A stretch of DNA of 64,000 nt, taken from Euryodendron excelsum. Taxonomy: Eukaryota > Streptophyta > Magnoliopsida > Ericales > Pentaphylacaceae. This document shows positions 1-11,174 of the stretch, piece by piece. The notes beneath the pieces are model-generated. The model had not been told where the DNA came from, made no database searches, and saw only the letters and a list, made by a program, of their open reading frames with translations. How positions within the stretch are numbered: position 1 is the first letter of the stretch; each line of letters begins with the position of its first letter. A program made the position numbers and the translations under genes. The stretch covers positions 25,705,001 to 25,769,000 of the forward strand of contig CM065397.1 of NCBI GenBank assembly GCA_033060915.1. Direction: 5' to 3'.

Positions 1-2768
1 AAGCCACTATCCTAAAGTTGTTCTAGCCCTCTTATGGTTAGAATTACTTTAGGAAAGTGTGACATTTTTATACCTTCTAAAACTCTCTTTTCAAAAGTCT
101 CTTTTCCTAAAAATTCCTTTTTCAACATACTTTCCTAAAACTCTCCTTTCCAAAGTTGTTTTCAAAAACTCCCTTCAAAAATCTATTTTTTAAAACTTCT
201 TTTTTTTTAACTCCTCTCCAAAATACTCTCCCCAAAATCCACTTTCTAAAAACACTTCCTAAAAATCTTTCCAAAAACTCTCTCCAACAATCTTCTATCA
301 AGATTCACTTTCCTAAAAAACTCTTTCCAAAATCTTCCCTCTAGAAACTCCTCTCTAGGATTTCCTTCCAAAAAATTCTTTTCCTGGTATCTAAGTTAAG
401 GCCTAGAACCCACAATTAGGAAACCCTAATTTTCTTTCCAAAAACATGGTTTTCAAATTTGCCTTAAAACCTAGGTTTCCAAAATCTCCCTTTTCACATC
501 TAAACTCTACATATTTCCAAAACCTATTTTTCTACGTCAAAACTATAGTTTTCCAAATCTAGGGTTTCTAAAACCTCCTTTTCCAAATCCATGCCAAATC
601 AAATCTTTCCTTTAGCAAACCAAATCAAATCTTCCCGTTTAGGAAACTAGATCCAACCCCCCGTTTTTAGAAACAAAATCAAATCTTCTCTTTTAGAAAC
701 AAAATCCAATCTCTTCCTAACCCAAATCTTTCTAATTCAATTTCCTAATCTTCTACTTTCCTAAATCCTAAGTTTCTAAAACTTGGACTTGAAAATCTTT
801 CCTAAATTTTAAAACTCAACTTTCAAATCTTTCCTAATTCAACCATTTTCCCAATTCTACCCCTTTTTCAAATCTTAACTTTCCAAAGCTATGCTTTCCA
901 ATCTTTTCCTAAACTCAAACCTTTCCTAATATCAAGATTTTCTAAAACTCAAACTTTGAAAATTTCTAAATCTTAAACTCTTTAAATTTCAAATCTTTCC
1001 AAGTTCAAAACTTTCTTAAGTTAAGACTTTCTAAATCCAAAACTTTCTAAATTCTAAACTTTCTTAAAACTTCAAATCTTTCCAAATCTAAAACTTTCTA
1101 AACTTAAAACTTTCTTATTTTTGAAACTTTCTTATTTTCAAAACTTTTCCTCTTTCAAAACCTTTCTTAAAATGAAATTTTCTTAATTCAAAACTTTCTA
1201 AACTCAAAACTTTCTTAATTCAAACATTTTCTAAATCTTCACTAATTTAAAATCTTTCTAAAATTCTAAGCTTTCAAAATTCAAAACTTTCTTAACTTAA
1301 AACTTTCCAAATTCTAAACCTTTCTTAAACTAAACTTTCCTAATTCAAAACATTTCTAAATTCAACACTTTTCTATTTCAAAACCTTTCTCAAAGTAAAA
1401 CTTTCTTAATTCAAAACTTTCTTAAGTTGAAACTTTCTTAATTCAAACATTTCCTAAATTAAAAACTTTCATTTTTCAAACCTTTCCTAAAACGAAACTT
1501 TCCTATTTTCAAAACTTTTTTAATTCGAAACTTTCTTAAACCAAAACTTTCAAAAAATGACACTTTCCTAAATTTGACCTTTCCTAATTCAAGTATTTCC
1601 TCAATCCAATCTTTTCCTAAATCTTTCAAGTCCAACATCCGAGTCAAATCTTTTCCTAAAACTCTTCTAAGTCAAATCTTTCCTAAGTCTCTTCTCTTTC
1701 CAAAGTCTAGGTTTCCTAAACCTTCATCTTTCTAAAACAAGTCCAAATCCTTCTTTCAAGTTCTACCTTTCCAAATCAAAATCCAATCTTTTCAATTCAA
1801 AATTTCAAATTCCAATTTCTTATTCTAAGTTCAAATCAAATTCAATTTCCAATTCAATTTCTTTCTTCCAAATCAACTCTTCTATTTTCAATCGGGCTAT
1901 TGTCCGAACTACGACTAACCTGATTCCTCTAAAAGGATATGTAGGCAACCCTCATGGGTGCGGTCACAACCTTTTTCAAATCTCAAATTCCACAACATCT
2001 TTTAATTTCTATTTCTACAACTTCTTTCAAATCTCCAACTCAACAATCTTCTCCAAGTTTCCAATTCTATGTTCTATTTCCAATTTCTAATTCAAAAAAT
2101 ATATTTTTAAATCTTAATTTCCAAATTTTAAAAATTTCCAATTTCAAATCTATCTTTTCCAATCTTTTCTAAAATCAAATCAATTTCTTTTCAAAATCTA
2201 TTTTCAAATCAAACCTTCCTCTTGCATCTGCATATCATGCATCATGTTTTTTTTAAACATTCTTTTTAAAAGTGGATAGGATTGAACATTAGTTAGTTAA
2301 AGACTCTTATAGATGAATCTAGGGTAGATTGACATGTAGGTACTGAAAGGGCGGGGTAGAGTGATGGCTTAATGCGTCTTCCCTACACGTAACCAACCTC
2401 TGAACCTAGATCACTGATTTCAAAGACCAAAAACGAAGTTATTTTTCAAAGAGGGCTAAATGTTTTCCAAAGGTTGCCAAACAACCTGTTTTCTTAAAAA
2501 GCCTCTCTTGAGGAGATATTTTCAAAATGCTTTTCTAAAAACCCTAAGTGTAGTCTTCGGATTATTCTTAGTTTTTAGGTGACCTAACTCACCTTAATCA
2601 AGTTAAGTGGCTACTCCAAATCTTTTCTAAAAGCCCTTTATTCAAACCAATTTTCAATTCAAATCTAGTCGCACTCATTCTTCTAGGAGGTTGAGTTCTA
2701 ACGAGAGAATACAGTGTTTTTCCTGCTTGTGTGAGTATTCCTCGAGTGCGAAAAATCTGGGCGTGACA
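1..2768 (+). mobile_element. 3' part of a Tat/Ogre-type LTR
   Basis: Plus-oriented 3' half of a very long LTR; its 5' part lies left of the window. The start aligns with about 58,560 onward of the full LTR at 55,985-61,147 (shared text around the cctaaagt and ctttaggaaagtg words), and both run through a 1.8 kb C/T-rich, A-rich low-complexity stretch. Shared landmarks follow: a ggatatgtaggcaaccc box near 1,934, a gcggtcacaac box, a cggggtagagtgatggctta box near 2,351, and a terminus ending in tctgggcgtgaca at 2,768. No primer-binding site follows, so this is a 3' LTR or a solo LTR. The next five bases (ctaat) would be one copy of the target duplication. The short open frames here come from low-complexity DNA, not genes. 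Confidence 0.8.
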
Positions 2769-2774
2769 CTAATC

Positions 2775-3110
2775 TAGGTTGGGTTGGCCTAGGGTTAGGG
2801 GTGACCTAAGGTTAACTAACTTGGGTTAGGCTAGCTTAACCTAGGGTTAAGATGACCTATGATTAACTAACTAAGGTTGGGTTAACCTAAGGTTAAGGTG
2901 ACCTAGGATTAACTAACTAGGGTAGGGTTAATCGAAGGTTAGGATGACTTAGGGTTAACTAACTAGAGTAGGGTTAACCTAAGGTTAGGATGACTTAGGG
3001 TTAGGTTAACCTAAGGTGAGTGAACTAGGGTCAAGTCAACCTAGGGTTAGATAACTAGGGTCAAGTTAACCTAGGGTAGGTCAACTAGGGTCAAGTTAAC
3101 CTAGGGTTAG
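2775..3110. repeat. Tandem array of taggttaacc-type units
   Basis: Direct repeats rich in ggttaacct and ctaaggttagg. The word ttaactaact recurs near 2,812, 2,863, 2,909 and 2,955, giving a period of about 46-51 bp. It then passes into a shorter unit of about 30 bp (actagggtcaagttaacct) up to 3,110. The text resembles degenerate telomere-like TTAGGG words but never gives a clean heptamer array, so it is a satellite-like tract within or beside the LTR. Confidence 0.8.
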
Positions 3111-4351
3111 GTAGGAAGATGGTTTTGAAATGTTGCTTGATGCACTTTTTGGAAAGAGTTTTGGAAAGACATGTTATGTAATGGACTTTGGTAGGTCATC
3201 CTTTTGAATATCATTTTCATGAAAATTTGGTTCTCGCCAAGAGTATGGTTTTTATGGGTGGTGCTTGGAGACCATTCCAAGGAAGGCTCCCTTTTGTCCA
3301 TTATAACCATTATCTTAACAAGAACGGGGGTTCCAAAAATCAACATAACAACAACTTTTGAAACATCATTTTTAAGGCAAAGATGGAGAGGGTGGATTTT
3401 TTAAAATCATCTTTGGCAAAGAATTTTAAAAACCATTTTCCAACGGAACCATTCCATCAAAAGAGCGTTCTTATGACCAAACAAGAGGGAAACCACTCAA
3501 GAGAGGGTTTTATGGGGTCATTCCAACCACTATACTTAAAGGAATGGTAATTTTGGAAATTAGAGAATTAGAGAGCAACCCTTATGCAAGTTAAAATGTC
3601 ATGATGTGAAAGTGAGAGTTAGGGGGTTAGTAGGGGATCTTCTAAGGCATGATTTCTAAAGTCCCATCCTAAGCTTCAAGGAGCCAACTCTTGGAACAAT
3701 TTTTGAGAGAAATATAGAGTTTGGAAATGAAATTGAGCCAAGAGTAATGTAAGCATTATAGATCATGGTAATAAGCATAAAAATGAAACCAATCATACAA
3801 GGCATGCTCACAATAGTAATATGCAAGCGGTCATGATCACATACAAGGCTTTTAGGCTTCACCACATAAACAAGGGGCTCCTAGGCTATACCATCTTAAA
3901 GTAGGCTAGTGAGAGGTCCCCCTATACGGTGGCTCTCACTTACTTTCCTCTAGGCATGATCTAAGAGCCCTCTTGGCTCAAGCATGCAAGAATGAGGGGT
4001 TGTAGATGGGGATTAAAATAGAGAATAGCCTAGGTAGGCTAGGAGGGAGAAGAGAAGAGTGGGGGAAGACACAAATGTAAAAGGGATACCACCTTTTGCC
4101 TTCAACACACTTGTAGTCTTCAAAGGATGCTTTGATTGGAGCTTGAATGACCTCAAGAAGGCTTAGAGGGCTGGTAGGGAGTGTTTAGTGGTGTATAAGG
4201 CTAAGTAAGTGAAGTGTATAGCCTTTAGGGTGGTTGAATCTAGCCTAAGTGTTGGAGGGGGAGAATATATATGGAGATTCGGAGTTCTGGAGTGATTTCA
4301 GCTGGGTTTCGCATCAATTTTTTGGACCTAGAATATGCAAAGGGGGGTCTG

Positions 4352-4361
4352 GTATTTATAG
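4352..4361 (-). promoter_or_regulatory. TATA-box of the diverged LTR
   Basis: Minus-strand CTATAAATAC. The same decamer sits at the corresponding place in three other LTRs of the family (14,321; 21,661; 57,745). It is the likely core promoter of the LTR. Confidence 0.55.
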
Positions 4362-4764
4362 GCAATCTAGAACAGGCCTGGCGCATATGCTGCATGTGCC
4401 TGGCCAAACTTTGCCCTGGCGCATGTAGTATATGCACAGGTATTGTTCCATTGCCAGAATGACACGTGGCACCTTGTGTACTGGTTAAATCTTGATCGTT
4501 GATCGAACTTTGGTTGATCTGAGCAAAATTTGAGCGCATGTAGCATATGATCCATCACCGAGAAGTTTCGTCCAAACTTTGTCTCAATAATTGAACCAAC
4601 CGGGAAGGTTTCGGGAGAATTGGTTGCACCCACGGTGCTCTCTTAAGGTTTCTCGTGAACTTTCATGTTTTCGAAAAGTTTGAATTATGTTTGGAAGCAT
4701 GGGATATCGTCTCAGGAAGCGTGCATAAAAGGACACTTTTGCGGAGCATCTACGATATGCTCCA

Positions 4765-5180
4765 AGGATGTTCGAAAGTGGCTATTTTCATGCCATGCGA
4801 TCGAGGCCTTCGAGAAGCGATCTTTTCGATCGAACCGTACCGATGGAAAGTACTCTGGAAATTCTTTAAAAAATTTCTAGATTTATGCATTTCTCAAGTC
4901 GTTTGCCAGTGCGTTTTACTCAGGGAATTCGAGAAAAAGTCAGCCTTGGCAAAGCGTCTGTGAGACGCTCCAGGGGTTGTTAAAAGTTATAGTTTTTGCA
5001 TCGTACGATGGAAGGCTTCAGAAAGCGATCTATCCGATCAAGCCGTATCGATGGAAAGATCTATGAACAAGCTTTCGAGAATTCCCTGATTTACGCATCT
5101 CTCAAGTCAGTTGACGGTGCATTATAACCAGGAAATCGAGAGAAAAGACAATTTAAGAGGAGCGTCTGTGAGACGCTCCA
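4765..5180. repeat. Two-copy 208-bp tandem duplication with hairpins
   Basis: Two diverged copies in tandem. Each ends in the same short palindrome gcgtctgtgagacgc (6-bp arms, 3-base loop), at 4,954-4,968 and 5,162-5,176, exactly 208 bp apart. The copies share a gaagcgatct...gatggaaag segment. The open frames here fall within this duplication and are not supported as genes. Confidence 0.75.
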
Positions 5181-5675
5181 GGGAACTTTTATCAAGTCCT
5201 GAGAGTTTAATGTTGTAGGGTCGTCCTCAAGTTAAACAAGGGTGTATGGTGAAACCCTTTGCTCGAAATCCTAGGACCGGTGCTGTTTCAAGGCATGTTT
5301 GGATTACCAGGGGCAAAATGGTCATTTTGGCCAGGATTGGCTGGAAATGGTTAGGAATGGTTTGGTGTGTTGTGTTAAGCATGTAGGGTTGTTCAGGGAT
5401 GGTTTTGGAAGAGTCTTTTATTGTTCGGCGCGGTTTGTGCAGTGTTGAGGTGTTCAAGGGCAAAACGGCTATTTTGACCGAAGTGAGCCGGAATAAGACC
5501 GAAATTGGACCAAATGGCGTGCGAGGGGTGCATAATGGTTTAGCAACATTTTGGAAGGATGGACTTATCATTTTGAGGGATTTTGAACTTTCTCAAAACG
5601 TGTCTGGATGCCCAAGGGCTAATCGGGTCATTTTTTACCTAGTCGGGCTAGCAGGCGTCGGTGTTGACCTAGGTG

Positions 5676-5990
5676 TTGGTTCCCGAGACCGCCCAGTCTC
5701 AGAAAACTACCTATGCGGTGTTGGTCTCTAAGAACGCTCAGTTTTAGAGAGCTACCTGTAGTGGTAGTATTGGTTCCTAAGAACGCCTGGTCCTAGAAAG
5801 CTATCTGGAAGGGTGGTATTGGTCCTTAAGAACGCCCGTCTCAGAGAGCTACCGAAGGATGGACATTCTACACTGGTGGGCTAGCAGGCGCCAGAAGTGA
5901 ACCGTCTAGAACTTGATGAGGTGTCGGTCCCCGAGATCGCCCGATCCCAGGGAACTACCTAGATGGCGTTGGTTTCCAAAACCGCTCGGT
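5676..5990. repeat. 45-49-bp tandem array in the diverged LTR
   Basis: Units of the form ttggt-cct-aagaacgccc-ggtc-agagagctacct start at 5,676, 5,721, 5,770 and 5,819 (spacing 45, 49, 49). Two more distant copies follow near 5,919 and 5,967. It corresponds in position to the arrays of inverted repeats in the other LTRs of this family, but with a different unit. Confidence 0.75.
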
Positions 5991-6173
5991 CTGGAAAGCT
6001 GCCTGGAATCATGGTGCTTATGGCTCCAACGGGTCCTTGTGGGCCTGTGAAGTGACCAGTTGGTTGGATTAGAGGTTGAAAGGTTCATCTTAAGCCTACA
6101 TGTGCTGTGGTGTTTGAAACCGAGGCCTGGTCGGGCCGGAGGTTGCCGAGCGGGCAAAAATGGGGTGCTTACA

Positions 6174-7880
6174 ACCACACAAGTAATTGATAGATGAATT
6201 ATTTAGTGAGTGAAAGAACAAGCAATGTACACATCAAATCCTCAAGAACTTTGTTTAGGTTGTAACTTGGTCATGAGATTTAAGATAGAAAAAAAGAAAT
6301 GATAAACGACTCAAAACATGTGTGATCAAGGCATGAATCGATCAATGAATACACACCTTCAATTTCTCTATTTCATTTTATATTTATTTTTTTCTTTTTC
6401 TTTTTAACTTTTACTTCCCTTATGTCTTACTATTTTTTCTTGTTTCTTTTTTTTTGTTTTCATCATATTGTAAAAACATTTCCCCTTTTATCAATTTAAC
6501 TTTCACAAATAAAGATATTTGTATTTTTCTATTAAGAAAGAAACTTTAACAATGCTATATTTAGTATAAGATAAGAAATAGATCTAACATTGGCTCCAAG
6601 AGAATTGTATCAACAAAGAAATTCGTGGCCCAAAAAATGAAAAATGGTATCAATTCATTTTTGAAAGTGCACAATAGCTCAAAATTTTAAGAATTCAACA
6701 TAGTCAATTACCTAAGCAATTAAAACATTCAAGGCGAATACAAGAATAATGGAGTCATTGAATGAGTGTTGTGACAGAATATCATTAAGATTAAATATAA
6801 ACACTCTGAAAGGCGAAATTGGCTCTAAAGCTCACTTGGTGAATAATCTCCACTTTTATAAGGATAAAACTGTACAATATATAAAAATACTAAACTTATC
6901 ATGATATGATAATGAGTGATGTAAGATAGCCTATGTCTATGTGTTAAGATAAAATCTTGCAATTGTATTAAAAAGAAATGATAAAATAAAAATTGTGCTA
7001 AAGTGAATGAAAATATATTTTAGCAAATTCCCAAAATCTACATTTGTATTCCACATAAAACTGTACAAAATTACAAAACACTCTTTTTTTTGTTTTTTTT
7101 TTTGAAAAATAACTTTAAAACCTATAAAAATAAACATAAGCAATCTGCAAAATATATGTTCAAACAAACAAAACAAGAAATTATAACAAGAAATACACAA
7201 ATACACTGTATAATGGCTAGTCATAACAAAGTTGAGCTAATCCTTTAACATCCAAATCAAAGTAGTCTATAATTCTGGTGAAACCCAAGTATCTCAATGC
7301 CTCGGCTTTTGCTCTACCCTTAAGAATGTCTAAGTAAATCATCTGATTCTCTAACATTAATTGGTTGCTCCCTTTGCAATTTTTATTCACACACTTATGT
7401 CTAGTATAACGGTGACATATTTAATCTATTTGCTCTTCTTTTATAAGCCAGAGTACTGCGACCAGTAAAAGGTTGAGGTTGTTCCTCTTAGAGCTTAACT
7501 CTCCTCACCACTCTTGCACGATGAATTATTTCGCCACTAACACCGCATGGAATTATCAGATTAACACAATATGCAAATGCAAGTACTCTACCATCTATTT
7601 GAGAAGTCATGACACTATCCAGTTCTTTAACGTTTGTTGATCACAAAGACAAAAATAAATAAAATAAAATAACAAACAATAAAAAATGATAAACCAAATA
7701 ACAAAAAAAACGAACGTGTCCCCCCAACTAGAAAATAGCCACGTCCGCGAGGCAAAAAGGAAGGGAAAGGGTGGGAGATAGACATGGGTGGGAAGAAAGG
7801 TCCCTTCCCTCCAACTAAAAAATAAAATGACTACCAAATTAAATAAATAGACTAAACTAATAGTACAAACTGATTAAGTG
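6174..7880 (-). other. Non-coding 3' region of the Athila element
   Basis: AT-rich sequence between the integrase C-terminus and the invading LTR, with no intact gene. On the minus strand near 7,480-7,610 a short frame (SQIDGRVLAFAYCV) vaguely resembles the extra ORF downstream of pol in some Athila/Tat elements; this is weak. I found no copy of the 5' LTR text (tgactacaccccaaatatgg at 26,508) and no clear polypurine tract next to an LTR. The 62-126-residue minus frames at 6.9-7.8 kb are hydrophobic translations of T-rich DNA. Confidence 0.5.
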
Positions 7881-9012
7881 TTGCTTCTACTCAAATAATG
7901 GTGGATCCATAAGATCCACACTTTCAATCAAACTTACGAAGTTCTCTAAGTAGGGATTCAATCTTTGCCCATTAACTTTAAAAACACTTCCATTGCTGAA
8001 ATTTTCAATTTCTACCGCTCTATGCGATGACACATCTCTTACCTAATAAGGTCCAGACCACTTACTCTTCAATTTGCCCAGAAATAAGTGTAATCGAGAA
8101 TTGTAAGGCAATACTTTTTGACCGACATAAAAAGACTTACGAAGGATGTGCTGGTCATCCAATGTTTTCATCTTAGCCTTAGAGATCTTTGCATTCTCAT
8201 AAGCATCATTTCGGAGTTCCTCAAGTTCATTGAGTTGCAGATTCCTAGTTTGGCCGGCCATATCTATGTTCTCATTAAATTGGCAAATGGTCCAATAGAC
8301 TTTGTGTTCAATTTTTATTGGAAGGTGACATGATTTTCCATACACAAGCCTATAAGGAGAAGAGCCAAACACAGTTTTGTAAGCAGTTTTGTAAGCAGTT
8401 TTATAAGCCCAAAGTGTATCCAATAACCTTAAAGCCTAGTTCTTACGGTTAGAATTAACAGTTTTCTCAAGAATGTATTTAATCTTCCGGTTAGCTAACT
8501 CAACATGGCCACTAGTTTGGGGATGATAAAGTGTACTAACCTTGTGAACGACCCCCTACTTTCGCATTAACATTCCAACAGGTTTATTGCAAAAGTGAGT
8601 GTCATCATCACTAATGATAACACAAGCCATACCAAAGCGAGAAGAGATATATTCTCCTCTAAGAACTTGACCATAACGCAGTGATCATTGGTACGAGAAG
8701 CAACGGTCTCCACCCATTTAGACACATAATCAATAGTCACAAGAATGTAAAGGAATCCAAACAAACTAGGGAACAGTCCAATGAAATCAATACCCAAACA
8801 ATCAAATATCTCAAAAGTACGAATGGGGTTGAGGGGTATCACGTGTCTTCTAGTCAGACTTCCTAGTTGTTGACACCTATCACAGAATGTGCAAAAAGTG
8901 TAAACATCCCGAAACATAGTGGACCAATATAAGCCAGATTGCAGAATCTTTGCAACTATCTTTTTCGAACTAAAGTACCCACCATAAGCATAGGAGTGAC
9001 AGAACTCCATGA
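7881..9012 (-). pseudogene. Athila-type integrase, broken
   Basis: Integrase of the Athila element, which would insert the cDNA copy into the genome. Order on the minus strand: zinc-binding HHCC region (about 9,010-8,860), catalytic core (8,860-8,440), C-terminal domain (8,423-about 7,885, ending in GSVFKVNGQRLNPY-like text). In the HHCC region the second histidine of the usual GGH motif reads Y (YGGYFSS); the CDRC cysteines remain. The first catalytic Asp lies in GIDFIG. A frameshift near 8,650 moves the second Asp (IISDDDTHF) to another frame. The catalytic Glu lies in HVELANRK around 8,490, beyond a stop. A 12-bp unit is triplicated at 8,371-8,406 (AYKT three times), and a stop follows KWSGPY. 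Not functional. Confidence 0.85.
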
Positions 9013-9222
9013 CAGATTGAAACTCATTTTTAGGGATATACTAACAAATTATCTTATCAAGACAATACTTGAACAAGTATGAATCATCCCAGAAGAAATA
9101 TCTCACATTTTTTAAGAATTTTTGTTTGTCTAAGTAAGCCCAGTGTGATTATATATTATTAGTAGTCAAAAAGTTGGCTATATCAACGAACCATGGAACA
9201 GTTGCTTGAAAAGTATTTGGAT

Positions 9223-9777
9223 TTAAAAAAGATGCTCATCCAAAAAATACTTATTGATAGAGAGAATATCTTTGGTTTCCCCATCAGTAGGGAGCTGTGA
9301 CAAATGGTCAGCAACTACATTCTCTACCCCTTTCTTATCTCGAATTTCAATATGAAACTCTTGTAACAAAATAATCCAATGGATGAGGCATGGTTTTGCA
9401 TCAAGCTTAGTGAGCAAGTACTTTAGTGCAGAATGGACAGTGTATATGATGACTAATGATCCTACCAAGTACAACCAAAATTTATCTAATGCAAACACGA
9501 CAACAAGGAGTTCCTTTTCAGTTGTGGTATAGTTCAATTAGGCTTCATTCAAGGTTTTGCTTGCATAATAGATAACATAGGGTTTTTTGTCCACTCTTTG
9601 TCCCAAAACTGCTCTTACGGCATACTCACTAGCATCACAAATCAACTCGAAAGGTGATGACCAATCGGGTGATCGAATGATAGGTGCAGTTGTCAACAAC
9701 TCTTTAAGCTTGTCAAAAACTTCTTGACATTCAAACGTCCATTCAAATAAAATGTCTTTTGACAACAGATGGCACAT
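9223..9777 (-). pseudogene. Athila-type RNase H, broken
   Basis: RNase H portion of the same polyprotein, which would remove the RNA strand after reverse transcription. Two frames join in the same phase across a single stop at about 9,538, just after SKTLNEA, where relatives have Gln. The upstream part holds the RT-RNase H connection and the first RNase H strand (PFELICDASEYAV, with Asp kept). The downstream part holds YTTTEKELL and a YTVHSALKYLL block. The family normally has TDHSAL there, so a catalytic Asp appears replaced by Val. The end VADHLSQLP is a usual family block, so coverage of the domain is nearly complete but it is inactive. Confidence 0.85.
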
Positions 9778-9839
9778 TGGACAAGAGATGACACTAAATC
9801 CTGCTATGAATCACTTGTAGAAACCAGCATCCCCAAGAA

Positions 9840-10804
9840 AGATCAAATGTCTTTCACAATTCAGGGAGTAGGTAGTTTCTGGATCAGTTCAACTTTGACT
9901 TTATCTACCTCAATCCCCTTGCTAGACATGATGTGTGTCCAAGCACTATACCTTGTGTCACCATTAAGAGGCACTTTTCCTAGTTTAGGACAAGGTTACT
10001 CTCCTCACATCTTTCTAACACCTTCTCGAGGTATTCCAAACAACTCTCATAGGTATCTCCGTACACAAAAAAATTATCCATAAAAACCTCCAAAAATCTC
10101 TCCACCATATCATTATAGATACTCATCATGCACTTTTTTAAGGTGGTCGGTGCATTGCACAAACCGAAGGGCATTCTTTTATAAGCATAAATATCAAAAA
10201 GACATATGAAAGTCATCTTATCTTGGTCTTATAAGGAAATTTCAATTTGGTTGTACCTAGAGTATCTATTTAGAAAACAGTAAAAGACCCGTCCTGCCAC
10301 TCATTCTAAGACTTGGTCCAAGAATGAGAGTGGAAAGTGGTTTTTTCTATTAACAGCATTCAGTCGATGGTAATCAATACACATGCGCCACTCAGTTTGA
10401 ATTCTAGTGGCCACTAGTTCATTTTTCTCATTTTGAATTATTGTAACTCCAGATTTCTTAGGAACAACTTGGGTTGGACTAACTCACTTTGAATCAAAGA
10501 TGGGGTATATGATACCCGCATCGAGAAGCTTCAATATTTCTCCCCACACAACTTCCTTCATGTTAGGATTTAGACATCTTTGCATTTGACGCACCGATTT
10601 AGACTCTTCTTCAAAATATATACGATGTGTACATACAAGATAACTAATACCGTGAAAGTTTGCAATGGTCCAACCTAAGGCTTTTCTATAATTCTTTAGC
10701 ACTTGCACAAGGTTTTTTTCTTGACCTTCAAACAGGCTAGAGGATATAACAACATGATAAGACTCACCTTCACCGAGGAATGCATACATTAATGTAGATG
10801 GCAA
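9840..10804 (-). pseudogene. Athila-type reverse transcriptase, broken
   Basis: Reverse transcriptase of the Athila element. Visible in order: the upstream linker with CTHRIYFEEESKSVRQ, the fingers block KLLDAGIIYPI (10,804-10,484), a middle part with several stops including VVPKKSG and CIDYHRLNAVN (10,483-10,217), and the palm with RMPFGLCNAP (10,216-9,980). Two catalytic Asp positions have changed. The usual FLDGYSGY site reads FLNRYSRY, and the F-x-DD box reads FMDNF. Both are Asp to Asn, that is G-to-A on the coding strand. With the stops this cannot be active. It continues into RNase H on the left and is separated from protease by the linker at 10.8-11.1 kb. Confidence 0.88.
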
Positions 10805-11079
10805 AGGTTTTCTTTTCGGAATGGGTGCTTTTTATTCAGAAGGGACAAGCTTTATGACACTAGGAATTAGAGACTCAAATAATGGGGTCCAGTGACCCAC
10901 TTGCATACATAGTTCTCTCTCTATCCCTCTAGAAATTGTGTCCCTAGACTTGACACGGTCACAATCTAACTAGTCATGTGGCTTGCTTAAAATAAGAGTT
11001 TTTTCAATAGGATCCTTAAAGAATTTACTCTCAAAGTACTCTTGCACAATAAACTCAATGCAGTCTACTTCTTTAATGT

Positions 11080-11174
11080 CCTCATACTCTCTCGGTTATT
11101 TTCCAACTGAAAAGATATTCATCTCGATAGTCATATTTCCAAATGACAACTTTAACAGCCCATTCTTATAATGG
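11080..11174 (-). pseudogene. Athila protease, C-terminal piece
   Basis: Minus-strand codons reading NGLLKLSFGNMTIEMNIF, the block that follows the LGRPFLAT region in Athila proteases. It is cut off from the rest of the protease (16,149 onward) by the solo LTR at 11,180-16,148. The phase is kept across the insertion point, and the bases attac occur on both sides. The LTR therefore split a formerly continuous frame. Confidence 0.85.

Larger units (their letters stand above)
2769..6173 (-). mobile_element. Diverged Tat/Ogre-type LTR, left side interrupted
   Basis: Minus-oriented member of the same LTR superfamily but a distinct subfamily. Its 5' terminus reads tgtaagcacccc on the minus strand, ending at 6,173. 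It shares with the other LTRs a gcttcaccacataa block near 3,850, a TATA-box at 4,352-4,361 and a hairpin-rich tract. The left side stops at the plus-oriented LTR ending at 2,768, so the expected gcgaca terminus is not in view. My reading is that the plus LTR inserted into this one. The right flank accac (6,174-6,178) is a candidate target-site copy. The open frames at 4.2-6.2 kb are not supported as proteins. Confidence 0.65.

Noticed and set aside
2775..3110. Interstitial telomere repeat
   Set aside because: The tract contains ttaggg-like words but the unit is 46-51 or about 30 bp, not a seven-base telomere repeat.
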